Below are positions 35,774 through 45,598 of a DNA stretch of 64,000 bases, piece after piece. The stretch is from Pseudomonas sp. UFMG81. GTDB lineage: Bacteria; Pseudomonadota; Gammaproteobacteria; Pseudomonadales; Pseudomonadaceae. Under the pieces are notes generated by a model. That model did no database searches. It was not told the DNA's origin and was given only the letters and a program-made list of their open reading frames with translations. Both the position numbers and the translations under genes were made by a program. The DNA lies in the NCBI RefSeq assembly GCF_015354575.1, contig NZ_JACAFQ010000003.1:206776-270775 (forward strand), in the 5' to 3' direction. Each line of letters begins with the position of its first letter. The stretch's first letter is position 1.

Positions 35774-36748
35774 CTAGAACAATTTCAGCGGTTCTTCATC
35801 CAGTGCGGCGATCTGTTCGCGCAAGGCGAGGATCTGGTCACCCCAGTAGCGCGGCTGGCCGAACCAAGGGAAGCTCGGCGGGAACGCCGGGTCGTCCCAG
35901 CGCCGTGCCAGCCAGGCGCTGTAGTGCAGCTGGCGCAGGGCGCGCAGCGGCTCGATCAGGGCCAGCTCGCGCGGGTCGAAATCGTGGAACTCGTTGTAGC
36001 CGTCGATCAGTTCGGCCAACTGGCCCAAACGCTCCTCGCGGTTGCCGGCGAGCATCATCCACAGGTCCTGCACCGCGGGGCCCATGCGGCAGTCGTCGAG
36101 GTCGACCATGTGATAGGCCTCGTCGCGGTACATCAGGTTGCCGGGGTGCAGGTCACCGTGCAGGCGGGTGATCTGGTGCGGTGTGCGGGCGTAGATGTCC
36201 TCGACACGTTTGAGCAGGTCGCGGGCCACGGACTCGAAAGCCGGCAGCAGCTCGCGGGGGACGAAGCCGCCTTCGAGCAAGGTGTTCAGTGAGGCATGGC
36301 CGAAGTTATCCACCGCCAGATGTTCGCGGTGTTGGAATGGCCGGGTGGCGGCGACGGCGTGCAGGCGGCCGAGCAGCTGGCCAAGGCGGTACAGCTGGTC
36401 GAGGTTGCCGGGCTCCGGCGCATGGCCGCCACGGCGGGGGAACAGGGCGAAGCGGAAGCCCGCGTGCTCGAACAGCGAGCGCCCTTCATGTTGCAGCGGC
36501 GCCACCACGGGCACTTCGCAGTCGGCCAGCTCGGCGCTGAAGGCGTGCTCTTCGAGGATCGCCGTATCGCTCCAGCGCCCTGGGCGGTAGAACTTGGCGA
36601 TCAGCGGTTGCGCCCCTTCGATGCCCACCTGGTACACGCGGTTCTCATAACTGTTGAGCGCCAGCACCCGCGCGTCGCTGAGAAAGCCCAGGCTTTCAAC
36701 GGCGTCCAGCACGAGGTCGGGGGTGAGGGTGTCGAAGGGGTGGGACAT
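35774..36748 (-). CDS. srkA: Stress response kinase SrkA (YihE/RdoA family)
   Basis: 324 residues from the ATG at 36748 (MSHPFDTLTPDLVLDAVESL); the length fits the family. Kinase-like motifs are NSYENRVYQVG (P-loop equivalent), LIAKFYRPGRW (ATP Lys), LHGDLHPGNLMY (catalytic loop) and MVDLDDCRMGP (metal Asp). In E. coli it is a Ser/Thr kinase that protects against stress-induced death. It is a single gene here. Confidence 0.93.
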   Translation of the reverse strand: MSHPFDTLTPDLVLDAVESLGFLSDARVLALNSYENRVYQVGIEGAQPLIAKFYRPGRWSDTAILEEHAFSAELADCEVPVVAPLQHEGRSLFEHAGFRFALFPRRGGHAPEPGNLDQLYRLGQLLGRLHAVAATRPFQHREHLAVDNFGHASLNTLLEGGFVPRELLPAFESVARDLLKRVEDIYARTPHQITRLHGDLHPGNLMYRDEAYHMVDLDDCRMGPAVQDLWMMLAGNREERLGQLAELIDGYNEFHDFDPRELALIEPLRALRQLHYSAWLARRWDDPAFPPSFPWFGQPRYWGDQILALREQIAALDEEPLKLF

Positions 36749-36870
36749 CAGGCGCTCCAGGCAGGGGGACAGCATGGGCGCATGGTAGCGCAGATTGCCC
36801 ATGGCTTGAGGCCAGCGCGTACCCGGTGGGAGCAGCTGTCTTGCTCACAATTTAAAGACCTCGCGCGATC

Positions 36871-36920
36871 CCTGTGGGAGCGGCGGTTCGCCGCTGCGAC
36901 TTGCCCGCGAACACGGGCGC
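36871..36920. repeat. Degenerate REP element
   Basis: cctgtgggagcggcggttcgccgctgcgacttgcccgcgaac carries the REP head (tgtgggagcgg) and an inner hairpin, but has no facing partner and diverges from the main subtypes. Confidence 0.55.
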
Positions 36921-36933
36921 AGCCCGTGCCAGG

Positions 36934-37698
36934 CTAGACGGGGACGCCCAGGAGTACGTTGGCGGGATGGAATTGCGCACGCAGCTCGCTGCCGGGCCGA
37001 ATACCCTGGCATGCCAGCCAGTCGGTTTCGGCGAATGCGCACAAGGTCTGGCCATTGCCCAGCGCCAGGCGCACCTCGCAGGCATCGTCCTCCGCCGGCA
37101 GGACCTCCTCGACGCGGGTTGCCAGGCAATTGCTGCCGTGCTCGGCCTCCTCCTGCGCCCCCAGCAACCGCACCCAGCCGGCCTTGAGCAGCGCCACCAC
37201 GGTGGAACCGAGCGACAGCTCCAGCCCTTCCGTGCTCCCGGGCGTGATCAGCGCCTCGATTTGCAACCCACCGCCCAGGGCCAGGCTGATGCGGTCATGC
37301 CGGCCTTCGCGGCGCAGCGCGGTGATCTGACCTTGCAATTGATTGCGTGCGCTGGTGCGCAGCATCAGCCGGCCAAGCAGGTCGAGGTCACTGGTCTCTT
37401 CCGCGGCTTCGAGCAGTTGCGCCTGTAGCGCTTGCAGGCGCTGGTACAGGCGCAGCACCCGCTCACCTTCGGCGGATAGCCGCGCACCGCCGCCGCCACG
37501 CCCGCCGGTGCTGCGCTCCACCAGGGGCTGGCTGGCCAGGTTGTTGAGCTCGTCGATGGCATCCCATGCGGCTTTGTAGCTGATTCCTGCGGCTTTGGCG
37601 GCGCGCGTGATCGAGCCTTGTTCGGCGACGTGCTGCAACAGCGCGATGCGCTGTGGGCGGCGGGCAATGTGCTGGGTGAGCAGGGCGGGCAGGGACAT
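36934..37698 (-). CDS. modE: ModE-family molybdate-responsive transcriptional regulator
   Basis: 254 residues. The N-terminal winged HTH is LysR-like (QHVAEQGSITRAAKAAGISY, KAAWDAIDELNNLASQPLVE) with the ModE loop GGRGGGGARLSAEGERVLRL. Two MOP/TOBE domains follow for molybdate binding (about 120-190 and 195-254, RNQLQGQITALRREG and VLPAEDDACEVRLALGN). It represses molybdate transport genes in related bacteria. No mod genes lie in this window, so it acts at a distance. Confidence 0.94.
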   Translation of the reverse strand: MSLPALLTQHIARRPQRIALLQHVAEQGSITRAAKAAGISYKAAWDAIDELNNLASQPLVERSTGGRGGGGARLSAEGERVLRLYQRLQALQAQLLEAAEETSDLDLLGRLMLRTSARNQLQGQITALRREGRHDRISLALGGGLQIEALITPGSTEGLELSLGSTVVALLKAGWVRLLGAQEEAEHGSNCLATRVEEVLPAEDDACEVRLALGNGQTLCAFAETDWLACQGIRPGSELRAQFHPANVLLGVPV

Positions 37699-37755
37699 GG
37701 GCAGGGTTCGGGTGTGGTGGGGGTGCTGCGACGTTGCCGCCCACCTGCGGCCAAG

Positions 37756-38493
37756 TCAAGCCTGGCCCGGCCTGGGGGTGCGGGCCAGGCAGTAGATATC
37801 CACACGACGGGCGCCAGATTTGCGCAGCAACCGGGCGATCGCCTGGGCGGTGGTGCCAGTGGTCAGCACATCATCGACCACCGCCAGGTGCAGGCCTTCG
37901 ACATCGGCGCCGGGGCGCAGCGCGAAGGCTTGGCGCAGGTTGCGTCGCCGCGCCCTGGCGCCCAGGGCCTGCTGCGTAGGGGTGTCGCGGGTGCGTTCGA
38001 GCACGCTTTCGTCGCTGTGCAGCCGCAATTGCCTGGCCAGCCAGCGGGCCAGCATCGCTGCCTGGTTGAAACCACGCTGGCGCAGCCGACGCCGTGCCAG
38101 TGGCACCGGCAACAGCCGGTCGGGGCGGGGCAGGCCTTCGCCGTAGCGGTGTTCCAGCGCATAGCCGAGCAACTGCGCCATCAGCCGCCCCAGTGGCCAC
38201 TGGCTGTTGTGCTTGAAGCGGCTGATCAGGGTGTCGACCGGAAAACCATATTCCCACGTGGCGATCACTTGCTTGAACGCTGGGGCATGGCGCCGGCAGG
38301 TGCTGCAGACCAAGCCATCCATGGCCAGTGGCAAGGCGCAGCGCAGGCATTGGTCACCCAGCCACGGCAGCTCGCCTTCGCAGGCCGTGCACAGCGGATA
38401 GGCTTGCCTGGCGGGCTCGTCACAAAGCAAACACAATTGATCGATATTTAAACAGTTGTAAACCAGTGATTTTATGTTTGGTTGACAGTTCAT
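37756..38493 (-). CDS. ComF family phosphoribosyltransferase-like protein
   Basis: 245 residues. Four CxxC pairs at the N-terminus (CLLC, CTAC, CLRC, CSTC, about 21-70) form a double zinc ribbon. A PRTase fold follows with RLLPVPLARRRLRQRGFNQA and the PRPP loop VVDDVLTTGTT. The family is linked to DNA uptake and possibly to DNA metabolism; the reaction is unknown. It is divergent from bioB, and the BirA-type operator lies within its first codons if the ATG at 38493 is used. A start further downstream is possible. Confidence 0.92.
   Translation of the reverse strand: MNCQPNIKSLVYNCLNIDQLCLLCDEPARQAYPLCTACEGELPWLGDQCLRCALPLAMDGLVCSTCRRHAPAFKQVIATWEYGFPVDTLISRFKHNSQWPLGRLMAQLLGYALEHRYGEGLPRPDRLLPVPLARRRLRQRGFNQAAMLARWLARQLRLHSDESVLERTRDTPTQQALGARARRRNLRQAFALRPGADVEGLHLAVVDDVLTTGTTAQAIARLLRKSGARRVDIYCLARTPRPGQA
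38456..38488 (+). promoter_or_regulatory. BirA-type biotin operator and -35 box of the bio operon
   Basis: TTGTAAACC at 38456-38464, 15 bases, then GGTTGACAG at 38480-38488. This matches the BirA operator TTGTAAACC-N14-16-GGTTTACAA in 16 of 18 positions. The right half contains TTGACA (38482-38487), a good -35, with GACTAT/ACTATT 17-18 bases on as a -10. Bound BirA-biotinyl-AMP would cover the promoter of bioB. Confidence 0.8.
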
Positions 38494-38582
38494 GGGCCTT
38501 CCGTGACTATTCGGGCTATCCGTGATGCGCTGTAGGGCTTTGTTGTCCCGGCGTCAGTCAGACCCTAGATAAGGAAACGCCG

Positions 38583-39641
38583 ATGAGCGCCAGCGCAATT
38601 GCAACAACACGTCACGACTGGTCCCTGGCCGAGGTCAAGGCCCTGTTCCAGCAACCGTTCAATGACTTGCTGTTCCAGGCGCAGACCGTGCACCGCGCGC
38701 ACTTCGACCCCAACCGCGTGCAGGTGTCGACGCTGCTGTCGATCAAGACCGGCGCCTGCCCGGAAGATTGCAAATATTGTCCGCAGTCCGGTCACTACAA
38801 CACCGGGCTGGAAAAACAGAAGTTGATGGAAGTGCAGAAAGTGCTGGAAGAGGCCGCCCGGGCCAAGGCCATCGGCTCGACCCGCTTCTGCATGGGCGCG
38901 GCGTGGAAGCACCCGTCGGCCAAAGACATGCCTTACGTGCTGGAGATGGTCAAAGGGGTCAAGGCCATGGGCCTGGAAACCTGCATGACCCTCGGCAAGC
39001 TCGACCAGGAGCAGACCCAGGCCCTGGCCCAGGCCGGCCTGGACTACTACAACCACAACCTCGACACCTCGCCCGACTTCTACACCAGCATCATCACCAC
39101 CCGCACCTACAGCGAGCGCCTGCAAACGCTGGCCTATGTGCGTGACGCGGGCATGAAGATCTGCTCGGGCGGGATCCTCGGCATGGGAGAGTCGCTGGAC
39201 GACCGCGCAGGCCTGTTGATCCAGCTGGCCAACCTGCCGGAGCACCCGGAGTCGGTGCCGATCAACATGCTGGTCAAGGTCGCCGGCACACCGCTGGCCA
39301 ATGCAGAAGACGTCGACCCGTTCGACTTCATCCGCATGCTGGCGGTCGCCCGTATCCTCATGCCCAAGTCCCACGTGCGGCTGTCCGCCGGCCGCGAGCA
39401 GATGAACGAGCAGATGCAGGCCCTGGCCTTCATGGCCGGCGCCAACTCGATCTTCTACGGCGAGAAGCTGCTGACCACCGCCAACCCGCAGGCCGACAAG
39501 GACATGCAACTGTTCGCCCGCCTCGGCATCCAGCCCGAAGCCCGCGAAGAGCACGCCGACGAAGTGCATCAGGCGGCCATCGAGCAGGCGCTGGTCGAGC
39601 AGCGCAGCAGCGAGCTGTTCTACGACGCAGCCTCGGCCTGA
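38583..39641 (+). CDS. bioB: Biotin synthase
   Basis: Radical-SAM enzyme that inserts sulfur into dethiobiotin. 352 residues. The SAM-cluster motif is [11 protein letters not shown] at about 60-70. Other conserved blocks are [24 protein letters not shown] and SAGREQMN (the Arg ligand of the [2Fe-2S] cluster). First gene of bioBFHCD, two bases before bioF, behind the BirA-type operator. Confidence 0.98.
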   Translation: MSASAIATTRHDWSLAEVKALFQQPFNDLLFQAQTVHRAHFDPNRVQVSTLLSIKTGACPEDCKYCPQSGHYNTGLEKQKLMEVQKVLEEAARAKAIGSTRFCMGAAWKHPSAKDMPYVLEMVKGVKAMGLETCMTLGKLDQEQTQALAQAGLDYYNHNLDTSPDFYTSIITTRTYSERLQTLAYVRDAGMKICSGGILGMGESLDDRAGLLIQLANLPEHPESVPINMLVKVAGTPLANAEDVDPFDFIRMLAVARILMPKSHVRLSAGREQMNEQMQALAFMAGANSIFYGEKLLTTANPQADKDMQLFARLGIQPEAREEHADEVHQAAIEQALVEQRSSELFYDAASA

Positions 39642-39643
39642 AC

Positions 39644-40816
39644 ATGGCCTTCGACCTCGCCGCGCGGCTGGCCGAACGGCGTGCCGCGGACCTTTACCGC
39701 CAGCGACCACTGCTGGAAAGCCCGCAAGGGCCGCAGGTGGTGGTCGATGGCCAGCCGCTGCTGGCCTTTTGCAGCAACGACTACCTGGGGTTGGCCAACC
39801 ACCCCGAGGTTATCCAGGCGTGGCGCGATGGCGCCGAACGCTGGGGCGTGGGTGGTGGCGCTTCGCATTTGGTGATTGGCCACAGCACGCCGCACCATCA
39901 GGTCGAGGAAGCCCTCGCCGAGCTGACCGGGCGGCCGCGGGCGCTGCTGTTCTCCACCGGCTACATGGCCAACCTCGGCGCCATCACCGCGCTGGTGGGG
40001 CAGGGCGACACGGTGCTGCAAGACCGCCTCAACCATGCCTCTTTGCTCGATGGTGGTCTGCTCAGTGGTGCCCGTTTCAGCCGCTATCTGCATAACGACC
40101 CGGCCAGCCTGGCCAGCCGCCTGGACAAGGCCACCGGCAATACCCTGGTGGTGACCGATGGCGTGTTCAGCATGGACGGCGATTGTGCAGACCTGCCGGC
40201 GCTGGCGCAGGTAGCGCGAGCCCGTGGTGCCTGGCTGATGGTCGATGACGCCCATGGCCTGGGCACGCTGGGCGCCAACGGTGGCGGCCTGGTCGAGCAG
40301 TTTGGGCTGGGGGTCGATGATGTGCCGTTACTGATCGGCACGCTGGGCAAGGCGTGCGGCACCTCGGGCGCTTTCGTCGCGGGTAGCGAAGAGCTGATCG
40401 AAGCGTTGGTGCAATTTGCCCGCCCCTACATCTACACCACCAGTCAGCCACCGGCGCTGGCCTGCGCCACACTCAAGGCGCTTGAACTGCTGCAGCGCGA
40501 GCGCTGGCGCCGCGAGCACCTGGCCGCGTTGATCCGCCAGTTCCGTGAGGGCGCCGAGCAGATCGGCCTCACGCTCATGGATAGCCACACGGCGATCCAG
40601 CCGATCCTGATCGGTGATGCTGCGCGGGCCATGGCGCTGTCGAGGATGCTGCGCGAGCGCGGGTTGTTGGTGACGGCGATCCGCCCACCCACCGTGCCTG
40701 CCGGCAGCGCGCGCTTGCGCGTCACCCTGAGCGCCGCCCACAGCCAGGCGCAGGTCCAGCTATTGTTGAATGCATTGGCCGAGTGCCATCCACAGCTGGA
40801 GCCCGCCGATGCGTAA
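39644..40816 (+). CDS. bioF: 8-amino-7-oxononanoate synthase
   Basis: PLP enzyme joining pimeloyl-ACP and L-alanine. 390 residues. Conserved: [60 protein letters not shown] and [16 protein letters not shown] with the PLP lysine. It overlaps bioH by eight bases. Confidence 0.98.
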   Translation: MAFDLAARLAERRAADLYRQRPLLESPQGPQVVVDGQPLLAFCSNDYLGLANHPEVIQAWRDGAERWGVGGGASHLVIGHSTPHHQVEEALAELTGRPRALLFSTGYMANLGAITALVGQGDTVLQDRLNHASLLDGGLLSGARFSRYLHNDPASLASRLDKATGNTLVVTDGVFSMDGDCADLPALAQVARARGAWLMVDDAHGLGTLGANGGGLVEQFGLGVDDVPLLIGTLGKACGTSGAFVAGSEELIEALVQFARPYIYTTSQPPALACATLKALELLQRERWRREHLAALIRQFREGAEQIGLTLMDSHTAIQPILIGDAARAMALSRMLRERGLLVTAIRPPTVPAGSARLRVTLSAAHSQAQVQLLLNALAECHPQLEPADA

Positions 40817-41540
40817 CCGACTGATTCTCTTGCCCGGCTGGGGGCTGGGCACCGCCTCGCTGGAGCCGCTGGCCGCCAGCCTGCGCGCCCAGGATTCACG
40901 CCTTCAGGTCGAGCTGATGCCGCTGCCGGAACTGGCCGACAGCGACGTGCAGGCCTGGGTCGAGCACCTCGACCGTCTGCTGCCGACCGACACCTGGCTG
41001 GGCGGCTGGTCGCTGGGTGGCATGCTGGCCAGCGAGCTGGCGCACAAACGTGGTGACCATTGCTGCGGGCTGCTCACGCTGGCCAGCAACCCCAGCTTCG
41101 TTGCCCGGCCGGACTGGCCGCACGGCATGGCGCAGGACACCTTCGGTACCTTCCTCGACGGTTGCCGTAGCCACACCCAGGTCACCCTCAAGCGCTTTCG
41201 CACCCTGTGCAGCGACGGCGCGTTGCAGCCGCGCACGTTGCTGCGCCAGCTGGGCGTGGGGGTGCCCGATACCGATCCGTTGTACTTGGCCAGCGGCCTT
41301 GAAGTGTTGGCCAAGCTGGACACCCGCAGCGCCCTGGAGCACTACGGCGGCCCGCAACTGCACCTGTTCGCCGGCAGCGATGCGCTGGTGCCGGCGGATG
41401 CGGCCAAGGCCCTGAGCGACCTGTTGCCAGACGTGGAAGTCGGGCTGGTCGAAGACAGTTCCCACGCCTTCCTGCTGGAATACCCACAGGAGCTGGCGGC
41501 GGGTATCAAGAGTTTCCTGCATGAGAGTGGCGATGACTGA
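40809..41540 (+). CDS. bioH: Pimeloyl-ACP methyl ester esterase
   Basis: Alpha/beta hydrolase removing the methyl group from pimeloyl-ACP. 243 residues from the ATG at 40809 ([20 protein letters not shown]). The nucleophile elbow is GGWSLGGML (Ser about 78), the acid lies in [11 protein letters not shown] and the His in [11 protein letters not shown]. The position between bioF and bioC supports the assignment. Confidence 0.95.
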   Translation: MRNRLILLPGWGLGTASLEPLAASLRAQDSRLQVELMPLPELADSDVQAWVEHLDRLLPTDTWLGGWSLGGMLASELAHKRGDHCCGLLTLASNPSFVARPDWPHGMAQDTFGTFLDGCRSHTQVTLKRFRTLCSDGALQPRTLLRQLGVGVPDTDPLYLASGLEVLAKLDTRSALEHYGGPQLHLFAGSDALVPADAAKALSDLLPDVEVGLVEDSSHAFLLEYPQELAAGIKSFLHESGDD

Positions 41541-42357
41541 CCTTTCCCAGCCCACCCTGCCCGGCAGCCTGCCGGACAAGCGCCAGGTGGCGGCTTCGTT
41601 TTCCCGCGCGGCGGCCAGCTACGACAGCGTCGCGGCCTTGCAGCGCGCGGTGGGCGTGGGGTTGCTGGACCGCTTGCCAGAAGACCTGGCCCCGCTGCGC
41701 TGGCTCGACCTGGGCAGCGGCACGGGGCATTTCAGCCGGGTGCTGGCCGAACGCTTCACTGCGGCCAGCGGTGTGGCCGTCGACATCGCCGAAGGCATGC
41801 TGCGCCACGCACGCGAGCAGGGTGGCGCGCAGCACCATGTGGCCGGTGATGCCGAACGGCTGCCGCTGCGCGATGCCAGCATCGACCTGCTGTTCAGCAG
41901 CCTGGCGGTGCAGTGGTGTGGCCAGTTCGCCAGTGTCCTGGGCGAGGCCCGGCGGGTGCTGCGTCCGGGCGGTGTCATGGCCTTCAGCAGCCTGTGCGTG
42001 GGCACCCTCGATGAACTGCGTGCCAGCTGGCAGGCGGTGGACGGGATGGTCCATGTCAATCGCTTCCGCCAGTTCGAGGACTACCAGCGACTGTGTGGCG
42101 AAAGCGGGCTGCAACTGCTCGGCCTGGAGCGTCGCGCCCATGTGCTGCACTACGCCGATGTGCGCAGCCTGACCCATGAACTGAAGGCGCTCGGCGCCCA
42201 TAATCTCAACCCCGGGCGGCCTTCGGGGCTCACCGGGCGGGCGCGGATGCAGGGGCTTTTGCAGGCCTACGAGCAGTTCCGCCAGCCCGAGGGGCTGCCG
42301 GCCACCTACCAGGTGGTCTATGGTGTGCTGCGCAAGCCCATGGCAGAGGAGCAATGA
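41533..42357 (+). CDS. bioC: Malonyl-ACP O-methyltransferase
   Basis: SAM-dependent methylation of malonyl-ACP, the first step of pimelate assembly. 274 residues from the ATG at 41533 ([16 protein letters not shown]); an ATG at 41521 is also possible. Motifs: [34 protein letters not shown] (SAM site), [11 protein letters not shown] and the C-terminal VYGVLRKP. It overlaps bioH. Confidence 0.95.
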   Translation: MTDLSQPTLPGSLPDKRQVAASFSRAAASYDSVAALQRAVGVGLLDRLPEDLAPLRWLDLGSGTGHFSRVLAERFTAASGVAVDIAEGMLRHAREQGGAQHHVAGDAERLPLRDASIDLLFSSLAVQWCGQFASVLGEARRVLRPGGVMAFSSLCVGTLDELRASWQAVDGMVHVNRFRQFEDYQRLCGESGLQLLGLERRAHVLHYADVRSLTHELKALGAHNLNPGRPSGLTGRARMQGLLQAYEQFRQPEGLPATYQVVYGVLRKPMAEEQ

Positions 42358-42358
42358 G

Positions 42359-43039
42359 ATGAGCCAGGCCTATTTCATCGCCGGTACCGACACCGATGTG
42401 GGCAAGACCACCATCGCGGCCGGGCTGCTGCATGCGGCCCGGCAACTGGGGCTGAGCACGCTGGCCGCCAAGCCGGTGGCCTCGGGGTGCACGGTCACGG
42501 CGAAAGGCTTGCGTAATAGTGATGCCCTGGCGCTGATCGATGAAAGCTCGATCAAACTGCCCTATGAAGCGGTCAACCCGTTCGCCTTCGAGCCGGCCAT
42601 CGCGCCGCATGTGGCTGCGCGTGAGGCCGGTGTGGCGTTGAGCGTGCCGGTGTTGCGCGACGCCATGCTGCACGTGCTGGCGCAGAACGCTGACTTCACC
42701 CTGGTCGAAGGCGCCGGTGGCTGGCGCGTGCCGCTCTCCGACCACGCCAACTTGTCTGACCTGGCCATTGCCCTGGGGCTGCCGGTGATCCTGGTGGTCG
42801 GGGTGCGCCTCGGCTGCATCAACCACGCACTGCTGAGTGCCGAAGCCATCGCCCGGGATGGGCTGCAACTGGCCGGGTGGGTGGCGAACATCGTCGACCC
42901 GCGGACGTCGCGGCTGGAAGAGAATCTCTCGAGCCTGGCCGAGCGCTTGCCAGCGCCTTGCCTGGGGCGGGTACCTTGGCTCAAGCAAGCCGGGGCGGAG
43001 GCGGTGGCCGCACACTTGCAACTGGACCTGCTGGATTAG
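42359..43039 (+). CDS. bioD: Dethiobiotin synthetase
   Basis: ATP-dependent ring closure of 7,8-diaminopelargonate. 226 residues from the ATG at 42359 with GAGGAG at 42346-42351. P-loop FIAGTDTDVGKTTIAAGLL and LVEGAGGWRVPL are diagnostic. Last gene of the bio operon. bioA is not here, as is usual in Pseudomonas. Confidence 0.97.
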   Translation: MSQAYFIAGTDTDVGKTTIAAGLLHAARQLGLSTLAAKPVASGCTVTAKGLRNSDALALIDESSIKLPYEAVNPFAFEPAIAPHVAAREAGVALSVPVLRDAMLHVLAQNADFTLVEGAGGWRVPLSDHANLSDLAIALGLPVILVVGVRLGCINHALLSAEAIARDGLQLAGWVANIVDPRTSRLEENLSSLAERLPAPCLGRVPWLKQAGAEAVAAHLQLDLLD

Positions 43040-43046
43040 CCTATCG

Positions 43047-43078
43047 TCGCTGTTCGCCGGCAAGGCCGGCTCCTACGG
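43047..43078. repeat. Single short REP element after bioD
   Basis: cgctgttcgccggcaaggccggctcctacgg; unpaired, eight bases after the bioD stop. Confidence 0.7.
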
Positions 43079-43215
43079 ATTCTGTATCACATCGGGGTGA
43101 GGCATCACTCGGATCTATTGGATGGCACTAGGCTATTAGCGATTTAAACGGGCCTTTTGCCGGGTGTGCTGCTTTAATAAGGCCTGTTCACTATCCAGCG
43201 TCATGGAGTCCTGAC

Positions 43216-43512
43216 ATGGAAATCAACACCGGCTCCGCCTTCTACGCGGGCCTTGGGGCCATTCAAACTGGCCAGAACCGCGTCGACCAGGCCGCCCAGC
43301 AGATCGCCGGCAGCGTGGTCGAGCGGGGCAATACCAGCCAGTCCAGCGACTACCAGGCCGAGCGCTTGCGCGGTGTCGACCGCAGCCAGCAACTGGACTT
43401 GGCCACCAGTACCGTGCAATTGGCACTGGGCAAGCAGGAAGTCGAACTGGGCGTGAAAGTCGCCAAGGCTTCGGACGAAATGCTCGGTCGTTTCATCGAC
43501 ACCTACGCCTGA
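43216..43512 (+). CDS. Small conserved hypothetical, flagellar-rod/hook-like helices
   Basis: 98 residues, ATG at 43216 with GGAG upstream. No signal peptide. N-terminal GSAFYAGLGAIQTGQNRVDQAAQQIA and C-terminal ELGVKVAKASDEMLGRFIDTYA form amphipathic helices like those at the ends of flagellar rod, hook and HAP proteins (compare the N-A-AN..T and DEML pattern). The middle is rich in Q, S and D. No flagellar genes are near. The real function is unknown; the likeness is my inference from sequence. Confidence 0.75.
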   Translation: MEINTGSAFYAGLGAIQTGQNRVDQAAQQIAGSVVERGNTSQSSDYQAERLRGVDRSQQLDLATSTVQLALGKQEVELGVKVAKASDEMLGRFIDTYA

Positions 43513-43533
43513 TCGTCACAGCGCATCCAGCAA

Positions 43534-43604
43534 CATCGCGGGGCAAGCCCGCTCCCACGCCCCGTCCTGTGGCGTTGCGTGGGGGCGAGCTTGCCCCGCG
43601 ATGC
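43534..43604. repeat. Inverted pair of REP elements
   Basis: atcgcggggcaagcccgctcccacg and the inverse gtgggggcgagcttgccccgcgatgcg, separated by about 20 bases, so it forms one long hairpin after the small hypothetical gene. Confidence 0.85.
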
Positions 43605-43663
43605 GTTTGAAGGGTAGTGGCGTAAATGCCATGTTCGGCGGCTGAAATGGCGCCACACCTTTC

Positions 43664-43707
43664 TTGACATCGGCGCCACCTAAACGTAAGTTTCAAACAC
43701 TTGTTTG
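43664..43707 (+). promoter_or_regulatory. PsrA-type box and -35 upstream of acyl-CoA dehydrogenase
   Basis: CAAAC-ACTT-GTTTG at 43694-43707 matches the PsrA consensus (G/C)AAAC-N2-4-GTTT(G/C). It is the core of TCAAACACTTGTTTGA (7-bp arms). TTGACA at 43664-43669 is a good -35; a -10 near 43687 is poor. PsrA is a TetR-family long-chain fatty-acid sensor in Pseudomonas. Confidence 0.7.
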
Positions 43708-43777
43708 ATCGATAGCCGCCAAGCGTTGGTCGGTGTCAGCGGTCTCCCCAGAGAACTCATCACAGAGGTTCATCGCA

Positions 43778-45583
43778 ATGCCTGATTACAAAGCCCCCTT
43801 GCGTGATATCCGCTTCGTCCGCGACGAACTGCTTGGCTATGCAGCGCACTATGAGAGCCTGCCGGGCTGCCAGGACGCTACGCCCGACATGGTCGACGCG
43901 ATCCTGCAGGAAGGCGCGAAGTTCTGTGAAGAGGTACTGGCCCCGCTGAACCGCGTCGGCGACCTGGAAGGCTGCACCTGGAGCGAGTCAGGTGTTAAGA
44001 CCCCGACCGGCTTCAAGCAAGCCTATGAGCAGTTCGTCGAAGGCGGCTGGCCGAGCCTGGCCCATGACGTCGAGCACGGCGGCCAGGGCCTGCCAGAGTC
44101 GCTGGGCCTGGCCCTGAGCGAAATGGTCGGTGAGTCGAACTGGTCGTGGGGCATGTACCCAGGCCTGTCCCACGGCGCGATGAACACCATCTCCGAGCAC
44201 GGCACCCCCGAGCAGCAGCACACCTACCTGACCAAGCTGGTATCCGGCGAATGGACCGGCACCATGTGCCTGACCGAACCGCACTGCGGCACCGACCTGG
44301 GCATGCTGCGCACCAAGGCCGAACCTCAGGCCGACGGCAGCTACAAAGTGTCCGGCACCAAGATCTTCATCTCGGCTGGTGAGCACGACATGGCCGATAA
44401 CATCGTCCATATCGTCCTGGCCCGCCTGCCCGATGCCCCGGCCGGCACCAAGGGTATTTCGCTGTTCATCGTGCCCAAGTTCCTGCCCAACGCCGAAGGC
44501 GGTGTGGGTGAGCGCAACGGCGTCAGCTGCGGTTCGCTCGAGCACAAGATGGGCATCCACGGCAACGCCACTTGCGTGATGAACTTCGACAGCGCCACCG
44601 GCTTCCTGATCGGCCCAGCCAACAAGGGCCTGAACTGCATGTTCACCTTCATGAACACCGCTCGCCTGGGTACCGCGCTGCAAGGCCTGGCCCACGCCGA
44701 AGTGGCGTTCCAGGGTGGCCTGAAGTACGCCCGTGACCGCCTGCAAATGCGCTCGCTGACCGGCCCGAAAGCACCGGAAAAGGCGGCCGACCCGATCATC
44801 GTCCACCCGGACGTGCGTCGTATGCTGCTGACCATGAAGGCCTTTGCCGAAGGCAACCGCGCGATGGTCTACTTCACCGCCCAGCAAGTGGACATCGTCA
44901 AGTACAGCCAGGATGAAGAGGCCAAGAAAAAGGCCGACGCCCTGCTGGCGTTCCTGACCCCGATCGCCAAGGCGTTCATGACCGAAGTCGGCTTCGAGGC
45001 CGCCAACCACGGTGTGCAGATCTACGGTGGCCACGGTTTCATCGCCGAGTGGGGCATGGAGCAGAACGTGCGCGATAGCCGCATCTCCATGCTGTACGAA
45101 GGCACCACCGGTATCCAGGCCCTCGACCTGCTCGGCCGTAAAGTGCTGATGACCCAGGGCGAAGCCCTCAAGGGCTTCACCAAGATCGTTCACAAGTTCT
45201 GCCAGGGGCAGGAAGGCAACGAGGCCACCAAGGAGTTCGTCGAGCCACTGGCCGCGATCAACAAGGAGTGGGGCGAGCTGACCATGAAGATCGGCATGGC
45301 CGCGATGAAGGACCGCGAGGAAGTGGGTGCCGCTTCGGTGGACTACCTGATGTACTCCGGCTACGCGTGCCTGGCCTACTTCTGGGCCGACATCGCCCGC
45401 CTGGCCGCCGAGAAGCTGGCTGCCGGCACCAGCGAAGAGGCGTTCTACACCGCCAAGCTGCAGACCGCGCGCTTCTACTTCCAGCGCATCCTGCCGCGTA
45501 CCCGCACCCACGTTGCGGCGATCCTGTCGGGTGCTGACAACCTGATGGCGATGAAGGAAGAAGACTTCGGTCTGTCCATCTAA
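43778..45583 (+). CDS. Large acyl-CoA dehydrogenase (FadE/phenylacyl-CoA type)
   Basis: 601 residues from the ATG at 43778 (MPDYKAPLRDIRFVRDELLG) with AGAGG nine bases upstream. Oxidises acyl-CoA to enoyl-CoA with FAD. Blocks: MCLTEPHCGTDLGMLRTKAE (FAD and substrate region), GTKIFISAGEHDM, MYEGTTGIQALDLLGRKV with the Glu of the ACAD active site, and a C-terminal extension typical of the 600-residue class. The P. putida homologue is reported as a phenylacyl-CoA dehydrogenase. The PsrA-type box upstream suggests fatty-acid induction. Confidence 0.95.
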   Translation: MPDYKAPLRDIRFVRDELLGYAAHYESLPGCQDATPDMVDAILQEGAKFCEEVLAPLNRVGDLEGCTWSESGVKTPTGFKQAYEQFVEGGWPSLAHDVEHGGQGLPESLGLALSEMVGESNWSWGMYPGLSHGAMNTISEHGTPEQQHTYLTKLVSGEWTGTMCLTEPHCGTDLGMLRTKAEPQADGSYKVSGTKIFISAGEHDMADNIVHIVLARLPDAPAGTKGISLFIVPKFLPNAEGGVGERNGVSCGSLEHKMGIHGNATCVMNFDSATGFLIGPANKGLNCMFTFMNTARLGTALQGLAHAEVAFQGGLKYARDRLQMRSLTGPKAPEKAADPIIVHPDVRRMLLTMKAFAEGNRAMVYFTAQQVDIVKYSQDEEAKKKADALLAFLTPIAKAFMTEVGFEAANHGVQIYGGHGFIAEWGMEQNVRDSRISMLYEGTTGIQALDLLGRKVLMTQGEALKGFTKIVHKFCQGQEGNEATKEFVEPLAAINKEWGELTMKIGMAAMKDREEVGAASVDYLMYSGYACLAYFWADIARLAAEKLAAGTSEEAFYTAKLQTARFYFQRILPRTRTHVAAILSGADNLMAMKEEDFGLSI

Positions 45584-45598
45584 GCCCGTCGGTTGTAC

